DNA of 16,292 nt from JAENVU01 sp964544295 (GCA_964544295.1 CAZJBJ010000086.1:1-16292); one strand, 5' to 3'. Positions 1 to 7,397 are shown, counted from the stretch's first letter. The notes: a model not told the origin generated them from the sequence alone. Program-made: numbers and translations.

Positions 1-144
1 GAGATCGGGGGACACGCACAGGCCGTGAAAGCGGTCGTCGTCGGCGGTGTTCACGACGGCGGTGACGGCTGTCGGCTCGACGACCCGGACGAGTCCGCGC
101 AGGAATCGAGCGGCGCCCACGCCTCCGGCCAGTGCGACGATCAT
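1..144 (-). CDS. cofD: 2-phospho-L-lactate transferase CofD/FbiA, N-terminal 48 residues (partial)
   Basis: CofD joins a 2-phospholactate-type (or phosphoenolpyruvate-derived) moiety to the deazaflavin Fo, a late cytoplasmic step of coenzyme F420 synthesis. Only the first 48 codons are in the window; the rest lies beyond base 1. The visible N-terminus reads MIVALAGGVGAARFLRGL, then VVNTADDD, then FHGLCVSPDL, the Rossmann-like start typical of the family: a glycine-rich GGVGAARFL loop followed by NT(A/G)DDD. The ATG at 144 is supported because it gives the family's normal N-terminus and because a -10 box TACGCT (152-157, minus strand) ends seven bases before it, implying a leaderless transcript. 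A GGAG abuts the ATG too closely to be a normal ribosome site. The upstream minus-strand gene is separated by a strong terminator, so cofD is probably transcribed independently. Identification rests on motif recognition over a short stretch. Confidence 0.88.
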   Translation of the reverse strand, partial: MIVALAGGVGAARFLRGLVRVVEPTAVTAVVNTADDDRFHGLCVSPDL

Positions 145-151
145 CTCCGAG

Positions 152-157
152 AGCGTA
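152..157 (-). promoter_or_regulatory. -10 box of a leaderless cofD promoter
   Basis: TACGCT on the minus strand ends seven bases before the cofD ATG. The hexamer is identical to the -10 of the small gene upstream. No good -35 is visible 16-18 bases further up. Transcription would begin at or next to the start codon. Confidence 0.5.
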
Positions 158-212
158 GGGAGTCCCGGTCTCCGCCAGCGAACGGCGTGGTCCGGCCTCC
201 GGGTCCGAGAGC

Positions 213-246
213 CACAACGACCCCCTCCGAAGAGGGGGTCGTTGTG
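213..246 (-). terminator. Strong hairpin terminator after the phasin-like gene
   Basis: A perfect 15-bp inverted repeat (213-227 with 232-246) surrounds a 4-base loop. Read on the minus strand the loop is TTCG closed by a C-G pair, the very stable cUUCGg tetraloop, which favours the minus strand as the functional one. It begins 73 bases past the stop of the 320-736 gene and 69 bases before cofD. There is no U-tract on either side, so it may depend on stem stability, as many high-GC actinobacterial terminators do, or act as an mRNA 3'-end stabiliser. Confidence 0.75.
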
Positions 247-319
247 CTCCGCCGGACATCGGCGACGGGGGGTTCGCCGATGTCGGTTTCGGTGCGACGG
301 CGCACGGCGCCGTCGGATC

Positions 320-736
320 TCAGTTGGCGGTCTCGCCGCGGAAGGACTGGACCTTCGCCTTGCCGGCTTCGACGGCCTTGGAGAGCTGCTCCGGCAGTGC
401 CTGCACGGGCGCGGTGACCGAGATGCCCTTGATCTGCTCGATGACGGGCTCGATCCGCTGCTTCACGTCGCCGACGACGGGGTCGATCCACCCGCGCGGG
501 TCGATCTGCTTCAGGGTCGCCGTGGCGGTGTCGACGCCGGCCGTGGCCGTGTCGCCCACCTTGGTCGCCAGCGCCGCGGTCTGCGTGCCGATCGTGTCCT
601 GCGCGTCCTTGGCCAGGGTCACGATGCGGTCGCCGGCCTCGCGGCGACGGACCTGCGCCTGCTGGAAGCCGAGGACACCGGCACCCACTGCGATGTAGGC
701 GGCGTCGGCGGCGGTCTTGCGAAGGTCGAGTTCCAT
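320..736 (-). CDS. Small helical phasin/HBHA-like protein of unknown function
   Basis: 138 residues, no enzymatic motif. Residues 1-12 are charged (MELDLRK), 13-25 form a short hydrophobic helix (YIAVGAGVLGF), followed by a basic patch QVRRREAGDR. The rest is rich in Ala, Thr, Lys, Asp and Gln with a helical, amphipathic look (TLAKDAQDTIG, VKQRIEPVIEQIKG) and a lysine-containing C-terminus (KAVEAGKAKVQSF). This composition resembles phasins and mycobacterial heparin-binding haemagglutinin, which coat lipid or polymer granules or bind surfaces; the resemblance is compositional and I infer no specific role. The ATG at 736 is chosen because AGGAG lies seven bases upstream and a promoter with a roughly 50-base leader precedes it. 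An in-frame start at 838 would lie upstream of that promoter and is unlikely. A strong terminator follows, making this a single-gene unit. Confidence 0.72.
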   Translation of the reverse strand: MELDLRKTAADAAYIAVGAGVLGFQQAQVRRREAGDRIVTLAKDAQDTIGTQTAALATKVGDTATAGVDTATATLKQIDPRGWIDPVVGDVKQRIEPVIEQIKGISVTAPVQALPEQLSKAVEAGKAKVQSFRGETAN

Positions 737-760
737 GGTGATGCTCCTGCGTGAGGTGGG

Positions 761-778
761 GAGGAGGGTGAACTCCTC
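761..778 (-). other. Small hairpin in the leader of the phasin-like gene
   Basis: GAGGAG (761-766) and CTCCTC (773-778) form a 6-bp stem with a 6-base loop inside the predicted 5' leader. One arm is a decoy Shine-Dalgarno sequence, and the real AGGAG nearer the ATG stays outside the stem. It may stabilise the mRNA or mask the decoy; no function is shown. Confidence 0.35.
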
Positions 779-793
779 GGCTGTGATGCTCGC

Positions 794-822
794 AGCGTAC
801 AGCATCTTGCTAACTCTTGCAA
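794..822 (-). promoter_or_regulatory. Promoter of the phasin-like gene, with overlapping dyad
   Basis: On the minus strand TTGCAA (822-817), a 17-base spacer and TACGCT (799-794) make a good housekeeping-type promoter, giving a start near 787 and a leader of about 50 bases. The -35 and the first half of the spacer sit in an 18-bp dyad, CTTGC-N8-GCAAG at 806-823, placed where a repressor would block polymerase. Confidence 0.68.
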
Positions 823-857
823 GCACCCGGGCCGACATTTGTGGTCGCCGTGACGAG

Positions 858-870
858 GGTCACCGTGACC
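858..870. promoter_or_regulatory. Palindrome GGTCAC-C-GTGACC upstream of the glycosyltransferase gene
   Basis: A perfect 13-base dyad, with a further GTGAC half-site at 850-854, lies in the 230-base divergent region between the phasin-like and glycosyltransferase genes. It is about 80 bases upstream of the latter's -10. It could be a transcription-factor site; the factor cannot be named. Confidence 0.35.
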
Positions 871-950
871 CCGATCGACAGCGGCACGGGCGGTCCAGCG
901 GCTCCGCCGACGAGAGTCCCGCAAGACCGGGAATCCCGAACGCATCCCGG

Positions 951-956
951 TAGGCT
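951..956 (+). promoter_or_regulatory. -10 box of a leaderless promoter for the glycosyltransferase operon
   Basis: TAGGCT ends ten bases before the ATG at 967, and no Shine-Dalgarno sequence lies in between. This predicts a transcript starting at or within a few bases of the ATG. There is no recognisable -35. Confidence 0.55.
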
Positions 957-966
957 CGCCGCCCTC

Positions 967-3900
967 ATGGACGCCGACCAACCGCCGTCGGAATCTGCGC
1001 CGGAGCTCCCGCGAGCGGAGTTCGGCGACGCGGTCGCCCCCGGGGTGGAGGCAGCGCCCGCCGTGGTCGCCGTGGTGGTGGTCGAGGGCGATGCACCGCA
1101 CCTCGAGGCGTGCCTGACGGGGCTCCTGACCGTCGAGTATCCCGATCTGACGGTGCTCGTGATCGCCGAGTCGGACGAGGATCTCCGCGCCCGCGTGGCG
1201 GCCAAGGCGCCGACGGCATTCGTGCGGGCAGTGACGGTGCGGGGCTTCGCCGCCGGCGCCAACGAGGCGATCAGCACGGTGCAGGGGGCGCCGTTCCTGC
1301 TGTTCCTGCGGCCGGACGTGGTCTGCGAACCGGGAACGGTCCGCCTCCTGATCGAGGAGGCGTTCCGCTCGAATGCCGCGGTCGTCGGGCCCAAGGTCGT
1401 GGCTGCCGACCACCCCGAACGGTTGCGGGAGGTCGGCTGGTCGATCGACCGGTTCGGCGTGCCCCACAGCGAGATCGAGCGGGACGAGCTCGACCAGGAA
1501 CAGCACGATGCCGTGCGCGACGTCTTCTTCGTCGGGGATGCGTGCATGTTGGTCCGGGCCGATCTGTTCGCCGCGCTCGAGGGGTTCGACCCGGACTGTG
1601 ATCCCGGTGCCCACGAGGTCGACCTCTGCTGGCGGGCCCGTCTGTTGGGCGCACGTGTGCTCGTGGCGCCCGACGCCCGGGTGGGTCGACACGACGACGA
1701 ACCACCCAGCACCGAGGTCACCCGCCTCAGCCACCGCCATCGGTTGCGGGCACTGCTGACCAACACCTCGACCGCCCGGCTCGCCTGGATCGCCCCGGTG
1801 GCGCTGGTGATGCATGCGCTGGAGGCCCTGGTCTTCCTGGTTCGTCGCCAACGCCTGCGAGCGTCGATCCTGATGGGCGGGTGGGCCTGGAACCTGCGCC
1901 ATCTCTCGGACCTGCGATCCGCGCGCAAACGGTCCCAGGCGGGTCGGGTCGTCCCCGAACGGGAGATCCATGCGTTGCAGTACCTCGGCAGCGCCCGGGT
2001 CGCGCACTACGTCGCCAACTCGCTCCACACCGAGGACCGGGTGCGGTCGCTGTCGGATCGGGGACGCTCGTTCGCGGGATCAGCGCGGGGTCAGTTCCGC
2101 AGCCTGCGCGGGATCCTGCTGCTCGCACTGTTGTTGGCCGTCGTGTTCGGAAGTCGTGAGATCCTCTTCGGGCGGCTCATCATGGTCGGCGAGTTCACGG
2201 CCTGGCCGGGCGTCGGCGCACTGGTGCGGGCCTTCACCTCCCACTGGCGGTATGCCGACCTCGGGTCGGCGGCGTCGGCCCCGCCGATCCTCGCGCTGGC
2301 GGCCGGGATGCGGACCGTGCTCTTCGGGGCCGACGGGCTCGGCCAGACCGTGATCGTGGTCGGCGCGATGCCGGTCGGCATCCTCGGCGCGCGGTACCTA
2401 GCGCAGCGGGTGATCCGGCCGGGTTGGCCGGACCTGGTCGCGGCGGCCGTCTACGCCCTGCTGCCGCTACCCCGGAACGCCATCGCCGAAGGGCGCCTCG
2501 GTGCACTGGTGATGTACGCCACCGCGCCGTACGTGTTTCTGGCGTTGGCCCAACTCGCCGGCCTCGTCCCGAGTCGTTGGCCGCGACGGCGGATCATGAT
2601 CGTCACGGCGGTGCTGGTGGGGGTCACTGCGGCCTTCTGGCCGCTCGCCGTCGCGTTCCCGGCCGTCGTGATGCTGGCGGTGCTGATGGCTGCGCCCGTG
2701 TCGGGAGACGCTCGAGTCGTCCTCGAGCCGTTGGGTCGGGGAGTCGCGGCGGTCACCGGGCTCGCGCTGGCACTGCTCGTGCCCTGGCCGCCGTCGTTCC
2801 TGGCGGGCGGCGATCGGGCCGGCGCGTTGGGCATCGTGGAGAACGCACCCCGAGCCTTGGCCCCGCTCGTCCGGTTCGCCACCGGGGTGAACGGCGGCGG
2901 GGTCGGCGGTTGGGCGTTGCTCGTGGGTGGCCTGGCTGTCGTCCTGTTGGTGTCCGGTGAACGCGAGCGCTGGGTGGTGCGCCTCTGGGCGCTCGCGTTG
3001 CTCTCCTTCGCGCTCGCGGCGCTGCCCAACTGGATCGGGTCGGCGAGTCCGGCGCCGGAGGGTGTGCTCGTACCTGCCGGTCTGGCGTTGGCGATCATCG
3101 TCGCAATCGGGGCGGCGACCTTCGCCGAAGAGATTCGCCGAGCCGCGCTCGGCTGGCGGCACGTGGCGGCGGTCGTCGTCGCGGGACTACTCGGGCTGGC
3201 CGGACTCGGCTTCCTCGGCGACGCCGTGTCGGGAAGCTGGCATCAGCCGGCGAGTGACTGGAACGAAGCGTTCGGCTGGATGAGCGCGCAGCGCGATCAA
3301 GGCGGGTTCCGCGTGCTGTGGCTGGGATCCCCCGAGACGGTTCCCGGCTCCCGGCATCGCTCGGGTCCCGATGCGTTCTCCGTGTCGATCGACGGCCCGC
3401 CGGGGCTGCTCGACGCGATGGCGCCGCCCGGCGGCGACGGGAGCGACGCGCTGCGTGCGGCCGTCGCCGCGATCCGACCGGTGCAGGTGCACCGCCTCGG
3501 CCGTCGGCTCCAACCGATGGGCGTTCGCTACATCGTGCTCCTCCACCGGAGCGCGCCGAGTTCGGGTGCCGGATCGGACGCCGCACCGGGCCTGGCCCGC
3601 GGCCTCCGCCAGCAACTCGACCTGCGCGAACTCGAAGGCACGCCTGGCGCGACCGTGTACGAGAGTGTCGCCTGGAGCGCGGCCCGGGCCGCGGGGGCGG
3701 GACGGGGAACGGTGACCGATCCCTGGCCGGCCGGGGGAGGGCGCGTCGCCCGAGTGTGGTCGCAGCAGTACGACGCGGCCTGGGAAGCGAGCCGCGACGG
3801 GAGTGCGTTCGACCATCGGCGCGTCGCGGGATGGGCGAACGGATTCGTCCCGACCGGAAGCGGACCGGTCGAGGTGCGCGACACCCACCAGTGGTTCCGA

Positions 3901-4032
3901 TGGGTCGCGCTCGCGATCCAGGTGCTGATCATCGCGGGGTGTGCGCGGCTCGCGTTCCGGCGGGACCGGCGTCGTCGCCTCGCGCGACGCGCGGCGCACG
4001 CAGGTCGGACCGCCGATGGGGAGGCGTCGTGA
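967..4032 (+). CDS. GT2-family glycosyltransferase fused to a polytopic GT-C-like membrane region
   Basis: 1021 residues. Residues about 31-245 form a GT2 domain: strand VVAVVVVEGD, core GFAAGANEAI (93-102), strand FLLFLRPDVV, then VGDACMLVRADLF and HEVDLCWRARLLG (216-228) ending APDARVGRHDD. Two membrane helices follow at about 274-292 and 382-400, then ten or so more between roughly 430 and 755, an outer soluble region (about 757-975), and a last helix (WVALAIQVLIIAGCARLAF) with an arginine-rich tail. The GT2 part would transfer an activated sugar on the cytoplasmic face; the rest resembles GT-C/YfhO-type proteins working on lipid-linked sugars. The usual DxD at FLRPD reads RPD, so the metal-site Asp is altered. 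The ATG at 967 is preferred because of the leaderless -10 box; a TTG at 817 would overlap the divergent promoter. The gene overlaps the next by one base (TGATG), so they are co-transcribed. Acceptor and sugar are unknown. Confidence 0.82.
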   Translation: MDADQPPSESAPELPRAEFGDAVAPGVEAAPAVVAVVVVEGDAPHLEACLTGLLTVEYPDLTVLVIAESDEDLRARVAAKAPTAFVRAVTVRGFAAGANEAISTVQGAPFLLFLRPDVVCEPGTVRLLIEEAFRSNAAVVGPKVVAADHPERLREVGWSIDRFGVPHSEIERDELDQEQHDAVRDVFFVGDACMLVRADLFAALEGFDPDCDPGAHEVDLCWRARLLGARVLVAPDARVGRHDDEPPSTEVTRLSHRHRLRALLTNTSTARLAWIAPVALVMHALEALVFLVRRQRLRASILMGGWAWNLRHLSDLRSARKRSQAGRVVPEREIHALQYLGSARVAHYVANSLHTEDRVRSLSDRGRSFAGSARGQFRSLRGILLLALLLAVVFGSREILFGRLIMVGEFTAWPGVGALVRAFTSHWRYADLGSAASAPPILALAAGMRTVLFGADGLGQTVIVVGAMPVGILGARYLAQRVIRPGWPDLVAAAVYALLPLPRNAIAEGRLGALVMYATAPYVFLALAQLAGLVPSRWPRRRIMIVTAVLVGVTAAFWPLAVAFPAVVMLAVLMAAPVSGDARVVLEPLGRGVAAVTGLALALLVPWPPSFLAGGDRAGALGIVENAPRALAPLVRFATGVNGGGVGGWALLVGGLAVVLLVSGERERWVVRLWALALLSFALAALPNWIGSASPAPEGVLVPAGLALAIIVAIGAATFAEEIRRAALGWRHVAAVVVAGLLGLAGLGFLGDAVSGSWHQPASDWNEAFGWMSAQRDQGGFRVLWLGSPETVPGSRHRSGPDAFSVSIDGPPGLLDAMAPPGGDGSDALRAAVAAIRPVQVHRLGRRLQPMGVRYIVLLHRSAPSSGAGSDAAPGLARGLRQQLDLRELEGTPGATVYESVAWSAARAAGAGRGTVTDPWPAGGGRVARVWSQQYDAAWEASRDGSAFDHRRVAGWANGFVPTGSGPVEVRDTHQWFRWVALAIQVLIIAGCARLAFRRDRRRRLARRAAHAGRTADGEAS

Positions 4033-5405
4033 TGTCCCGACGGTCGGCGTTGGTGGCGGGCATCGTCGTCGTCCTGGTGCTGATGAGTCTGCTGACCACC
4101 GACGACGGCGAATCGACGCGGACCGCGACGGGGGCGCGGCTCGTCACCGATGTGGCCGACGCGGGGGCGTGGTACTGCGCGGAAGGCACGTCGACACCCG
4201 ACGGTCGCGCCGACGAGACGATCGTCATCGGCAACGCCGACGTGACCCCCAGTCGGGCCACGGTCACCGTGTACCCCGGCGGCGATGCGCCGCGGGTCAC
4301 GAAGCGGTATCGGGTCGCCCCGGGACAGGTCAGCCGGATCCGGGTCGCAGACATCGCGGTAGCAGCCGAACCCGGGGTCGTGGTCGAGGTGCGCGGCGGC
4401 CGGGCCGGCGTCGTGCACGAGATCCGTCGTGGTCAGGATGTCGCGCTCGGGCCGTGCGCCCGGGAACCGTTGGCGCGTTGGAGCTTCGCGGGCGGAACCA
4501 CCGGTAAGGGCGCCGAGCTCTGGGCGGCATTGTTCAACCCCTTCCCGGACGACGCGATCGTCGACGTGCGGGCCATCAGCGGTGACGGCCTGCGCTCACC
4601 CGGCGCCCTCCAGGGCATCGTGGTTCCGGGGTACTCGCGGGTCAGCGTGCCGGTCCACGCCGGACTGCCCCGGGTCGATCTCGTCGCCCTCCAGGTGGCG
4701 GCGCGCCGGGGCCGCATCGTGGCCGAGCAGTCGATGAGCCTCGACGGTTCGGACGGTCGCGCCGGGATCGCGATGACGGAGGGTGCCCCGCCGGCGACCC
4801 GGTGGCGATTCCCGACCGGCGTGATCGGCTCCGGGCGCGGTGAACGGTTGGTGATCGCGAATCCCACCGGTCGCCAGGCCCGGGTCGCGGTTCGCTTCGG
4901 CCTGGACGCCGCGGCCATCGAACCGCAGGATCTCATCGTGCCCGGCGAGACGGCCCTCGCCGTCGACTTGTCGCGGGTGCCGCCGGACGTCGGGTACTCG
5001 ATGACGCTGGTCGCCGATCGGCCCATCGTCGCCGAGAACGTGGGCAGCGCCGCGGCACCCCAGGGCGCGGAGGTGCGCGGCATCGCCGCCGGCCTCGGCC
5101 TCGGCGTCGGTGCTCGGGAATGGGTCGTGGTGCCGTCCCGGCTCGCCGCCGCCTCGACCGACCAGGTCGCCATCCTGGCCACCGACGGCCGGGCCTACGC
5201 GGTCCGGATCCTGACGATCGATCGCAACGGTGCGCGAGTCGTCAGCCGGACACGGGTCCCGCGCCGGGCCCGGTTGGTCGTGGACCTCGCGGCCGCGGTG
5301 CCCGAGGGTGACCGGACGGTGCTGGTCCGATCCGACGGTCCGATCGTGGTCGAGCGGGAATCGGCCGGGCCCGGGATCACCCGGTCTCGGGCACTACGGG
5401 GCTGA
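4032..5405 (+). CDS. DUF5719-like exported protein with four tandem beta-type modules
   Basis: 457 residues with an N-terminal membrane helix (residues 7-22, ALVAGIVVVLVLMSLL) and an otherwise hydrophilic, strand-rich body predicted outside the cytoplasm. The arrangement after a GT2/membrane glycosyltransferase and the sequence style match the actinobacterial DUF5719 family, function unknown. I see four repeats of about 100 residues, each opening with a Trp motif (W47, W150, W258, W364). Each then carries a strand of the type IxN(P/A), a (V/I)(A/V)PG turn in the first three, and a closing (V/I)VxE strand (HEI, AEQ, AEN, VER). C49 and C142 could form a disulphide. ATG at 4032 overlaps the upstream TGA; GGGGAGG lies seven bases before it. 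A GTG at 4029 is an alternative. Co-transcription suggests a partner or scaffold for the upstream glycosyltransferase (inference). The 3' end overlaps the convergent MFS gene by 12 bp. Confidence 0.78.
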   Translation: MSRRSALVAGIVVVLVLMSLLTTDDGESTRTATGARLVTDVADAGAWYCAEGTSTPDGRADETIVIGNADVTPSRATVTVYPGGDAPRVTKRYRVAPGQVSRIRVADIAVAAEPGVVVEVRGGRAGVVHEIRRGQDVALGPCAREPLARWSFAGGTTGKGAELWAALFNPFPDDAIVDVRAISGDGLRSPGALQGIVVPGYSRVSVPVHAGLPRVDLVALQVAARRGRIVAEQSMSLDGSDGRAGIAMTEGAPPATRWRFPTGVIGSGRGERLVIANPTGRQARVAVRFGLDAAAIEPQDLIVPGETALAVDLSRVPPDVGYSMTLVADRPIVAENVGSAAAPQGAEVRGIAAGLGLGVGAREWVVVPSRLAAASTDQVAILATDGRAYAVRILTIDRNGARVVSRTRVPRRARLVVDLAAAVPEGDRTVLVRSDGPIVVERESAGPGITRSRALRG

Positions 5406-6839
5406 GTCGGCCGGAGGAGGCTCTCCGGCGGCCATTTCCGCCGCTTCGGCCGCTTCGGGCGCCTCGGCCTGCATCGCGGCGAGCACCGCCTCGAAGATCT
5501 TCGCCGCATCGGCGTCGAGGTGGTCGCGGGCCTTGAAGAGCACGTAGGCGCCGACGTAGACCGGCGGGGTCACGATCCACAGCGCGGTGCGCAGATTGGT
5601 GAGCTCCGCGAGTTGGCCGACGACGAACGGCGCTGCGGCGGCACCCAGGATGACCGAGACGATGTTGAAGGCTCCGAACCCGGCACCGCGCAGGTGCGCG
5701 GGAACGGCGTCCGCGACACCGGCGCGCAACCCTGGCACCGCGAGCCAGATCGTGAACATCCCCATCAGTTCCAGCGTCCAGGACACGGGGAACGGCATGG
5801 GGGCGTACGACACGGCGAAGAACGTGACCCCGATCGCGATGCACGCCGCCGGAATCACGACGCGGGCGCCGCGGATGCGGGTGGCGTAGCGGTCGGCCAT
5901 GCGGCCTCCGAGGAGCAGCCCGGGGATACCGCCGACGACGAGGAGCGCGCCGAGCGCGGCCGTCGATTCGGATTGGGTCAGGCCGGAGTACCGGTCGTGG
6001 AACGGTGCCAGCCAGGCACCGACGGCCTGGGCGGTGAAGAGCAGGGCGCCGACGCCGACCAACGCGTAGCGCAGGGTGGGGATCGCCAGGATCACCCGCA
6101 TGTCCTGGACCAGGCCGCGCCACATGTCGACGAAGAACCGACGAATCCCGTGTTCGAAGAGTCGGACCTTCGCGACCTCGGCGTCGTCGTCGACCACACC
6201 GAGGTGCAACCGGTCGGCCGCGCCTCGGCGCGGTTCGCGGAGGCGATACGCGATCAGCGCGATCAGGATGCCCGGCGGCCCGACCACGATGAACGCCCAC
6301 TGCCATCCGAACGCACTGCCGACCGCGCCTCCCAGCGTGATGCCGACCGCGGCCCCGATGAGCCCCATGATCTGCTGGAACGAGAAGGCCCGGGCACGCA
6401 CGGTCGTGGGGTAGAAGTCCGAGATCAGACTGTTGGCCGACGGTTCGGTCACCGCCTGACCGAAGCCCAGCAGCGCGCGGCCGACGAGGAGTTGGCCGAA
6501 GTTTCGAGCGGCGGCGGTGATCATGCTCACCGCGCTCCACGCGATCACCGTGTGACCGATGGTGCGCGTGCGGTGCCAGCGGTCCGCGAGGTACCCGGCG
6601 GGCACGGTGATGAGTCCGTTCACGAGCACGAAGACCGACAGGATGATGCCGATCTCGGCGTCGCCGATGCCGAAGTCGTGCTTGAGCTGGGGGATCACGC
6701 CGCGGACGATGTTCTGGTCGACCTGGTCGATCAGGATGACGAGACCGAGCACCCACATCGGCCACGGACTCACGCTCGCGGCAACGGGCGCGGGGCGCAG
6801 CAGGGGAGCGGGCGTCGGGTCCTGTTGGTCTTCGCTCAC
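5394..6839 (-). CDS. MFS transporter, Spinster-like
   Basis: 481 residues, about twelve membrane helices, a normal size for the major facilitator superfamily. The first helix (MWVLGLVILIDQVDQNIV) is followed by the loop 2-3 motif A, GYLADRWHRTRTIG, then the helix 4-5 region LGFGQAVTEPSANSLISDFYP and the helix 5 stretch FSFQQIMGLIGAAVG. A repeat of motif A (GGRMADRYATRIRG) opens the second half, as expected from the six-plus-six fold. The TEPSAxSLIxDxYP pattern resembles Spinster-like proteins and related organic-anion or lipid transporters; substrate unknown. The C-terminus is an Ala/Glu-rich tail. The GTG at 6839 is chosen because GGGGAGG sits five bases upstream; an in-frame GTG at 6875 lacks a ribosome site. 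It is divergent from the thioredoxin-like gene and converges on the DUF5719 gene with overlapping stops. Confidence 0.85.
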   Translation of the reverse strand: MSEDQQDPTPAPLLRPAPVAASVSPWPMWVLGLVILIDQVDQNIVRGVIPQLKHDFGIGDAEIGIILSVFVLVNGLITVPAGYLADRWHRTRTIGHTVIAWSAVSMITAAARNFGQLLVGRALLGFGQAVTEPSANSLISDFYPTTVRARAFSFQQIMGLIGAAVGITLGGAVGSAFGWQWAFIVVGPPGILIALIAYRLREPRRGAADRLHLGVVDDDAEVAKVRLFEHGIRRFFVDMWRGLVQDMRVILAIPTLRYALVGVGALLFTAQAVGAWLAPFHDRYSGLTQSESTAALGALLVVGGIPGLLLGGRMADRYATRIRGARVVIPAACIAIGVTFFAVSYAPMPFPVSWTLELMGMFTIWLAVPGLRAGVADAVPAHLRGAGFGAFNIVSVILGAAAAPFVVGQLAELTNLRTALWIVTPPVYVGAYVLFKARDHLDADAAKIFEAVLAAMQAEAPEAAEAAEMAAGEPPPADSAP

Positions 6840-6902
6840 GCCGCCCTCCCCGAATCGGCCGGCAGTCTCGCGCACGAGGCGGGTCGATCCCCCGGCCGCC
6901 AG

Positions 6903-6908
6903 TAGGGT
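6903..6908 (+). promoter_or_regulatory. -10 box of a leaderless promoter for the thioredoxin-like gene
   Basis: TAGGGT ends eight bases before the GTG at 6917 with no ribosome site between, again predicting a leaderless transcript. The 77-base gap to the divergent MFS start must hold both promoters; none is clear for the MFS gene. Confidence 0.5.
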
Positions 6909-6916
6909 CGACCTTC

Positions 6917-7375
6917 GTGGTGGCGCGCATCATCATCGGGCTCGTCGTCCTGCTCGTCGCCGGGGCGGTGGCCGTCGTCTTCGAACGACGGCGTTCGGCG
7001 GCCGGCGCGCCCGTCCGCGATCCGTTTCCCGTGCCGCGCCAGCTCACTCGCGCGGACTTCGACCGGCCCGAGGCCCCCTGGCTCGTGGCGTTGTTCTCGT
7101 CGACCACGTGCGAAGGATGCGCGGCGATGCACGACAAGGTGCTGGCGGTCGCCTCACTCGAGGTCGTGGCGGTGGACGTGTCGTTCCAGGCCGACCGGGA
7201 GCTCCACGAGCGCTACGAGATCTCGGGCGTGCCGATGGTGGTGATCGCCGACGGCGAGGGCGTCGTGCAGCGCGCCTTCGTGGGCGCGGTCAGCGCGACG
7301 GACCTGTGGGCTGCACTCGCGGCGGCCCGGGACCCGTCACTCGACATCGCCCACGGGCTCGACGCGCTGGAGTAG
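6917..7375 (+). CDS. Membrane-anchored thioredoxin-like protein (CEGC)
   Basis: 152 residues. Residues 4-22 (RIIIGLVVLLVAGAVAVVF) form a membrane anchor, followed by a basic FERRR stop-transfer patch. The thioredoxin fold follows: strand WLVALFSSTTCEGCAAM carrying the CxxC site as C65-E-G-C68, then VVAVDVSFQAD, and the cis-proline loop GVPMVVI (P106), and the closing strand QRAFVG. It is expected to do thiol-disulphide exchange or reductase work at the membrane. Topology by the positive-inside rule is ambiguous because residues at both ends of the helix are basic (R4, and RRR after it). The CEGC active site is less common than CGPC or CPYC. GTG at 6917 is chosen from the leaderless -10; a second GTG at 6920 is equally possible. 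Convergent with ftsH, 22 bases between stops. The substrate is not known. Confidence 0.8.
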   Translation: MVARIIIGLVVLLVAGAVAVVFERRRSAAGAPVRDPFPVPRQLTRADFDRPEAPWLVALFSSTTCEGCAAMHDKVLAVASLEVVAVDVSFQADRELHERYEISGVPMVVIADGEGVVQRAFVGAVSATDLWAALAAARDPSLDIAHGLDALE

Positions 7376-7397
7376 CCGCGCCGGTGCCGTGAGGAGG

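Noticed and set aside
806..823. HAIR or CIRCE heat-shock operator.
   Set aside because: Half-sites CTTGC/GCAAG with an 8-base spacer match neither CTTGAGT-N7-ACTCAAG nor TTAGCACTC-N9-GAGTGCTAA.
817..966. An in-frame TTG at 817 as the start of the glycosyltransferase, adding 50 residues.
   Set aside because: It overlaps the divergent promoter of the phasin-like gene, has no ribosome site, and the added residues look non-coding; ATG 967 has a -10 box at the leaderless distance.
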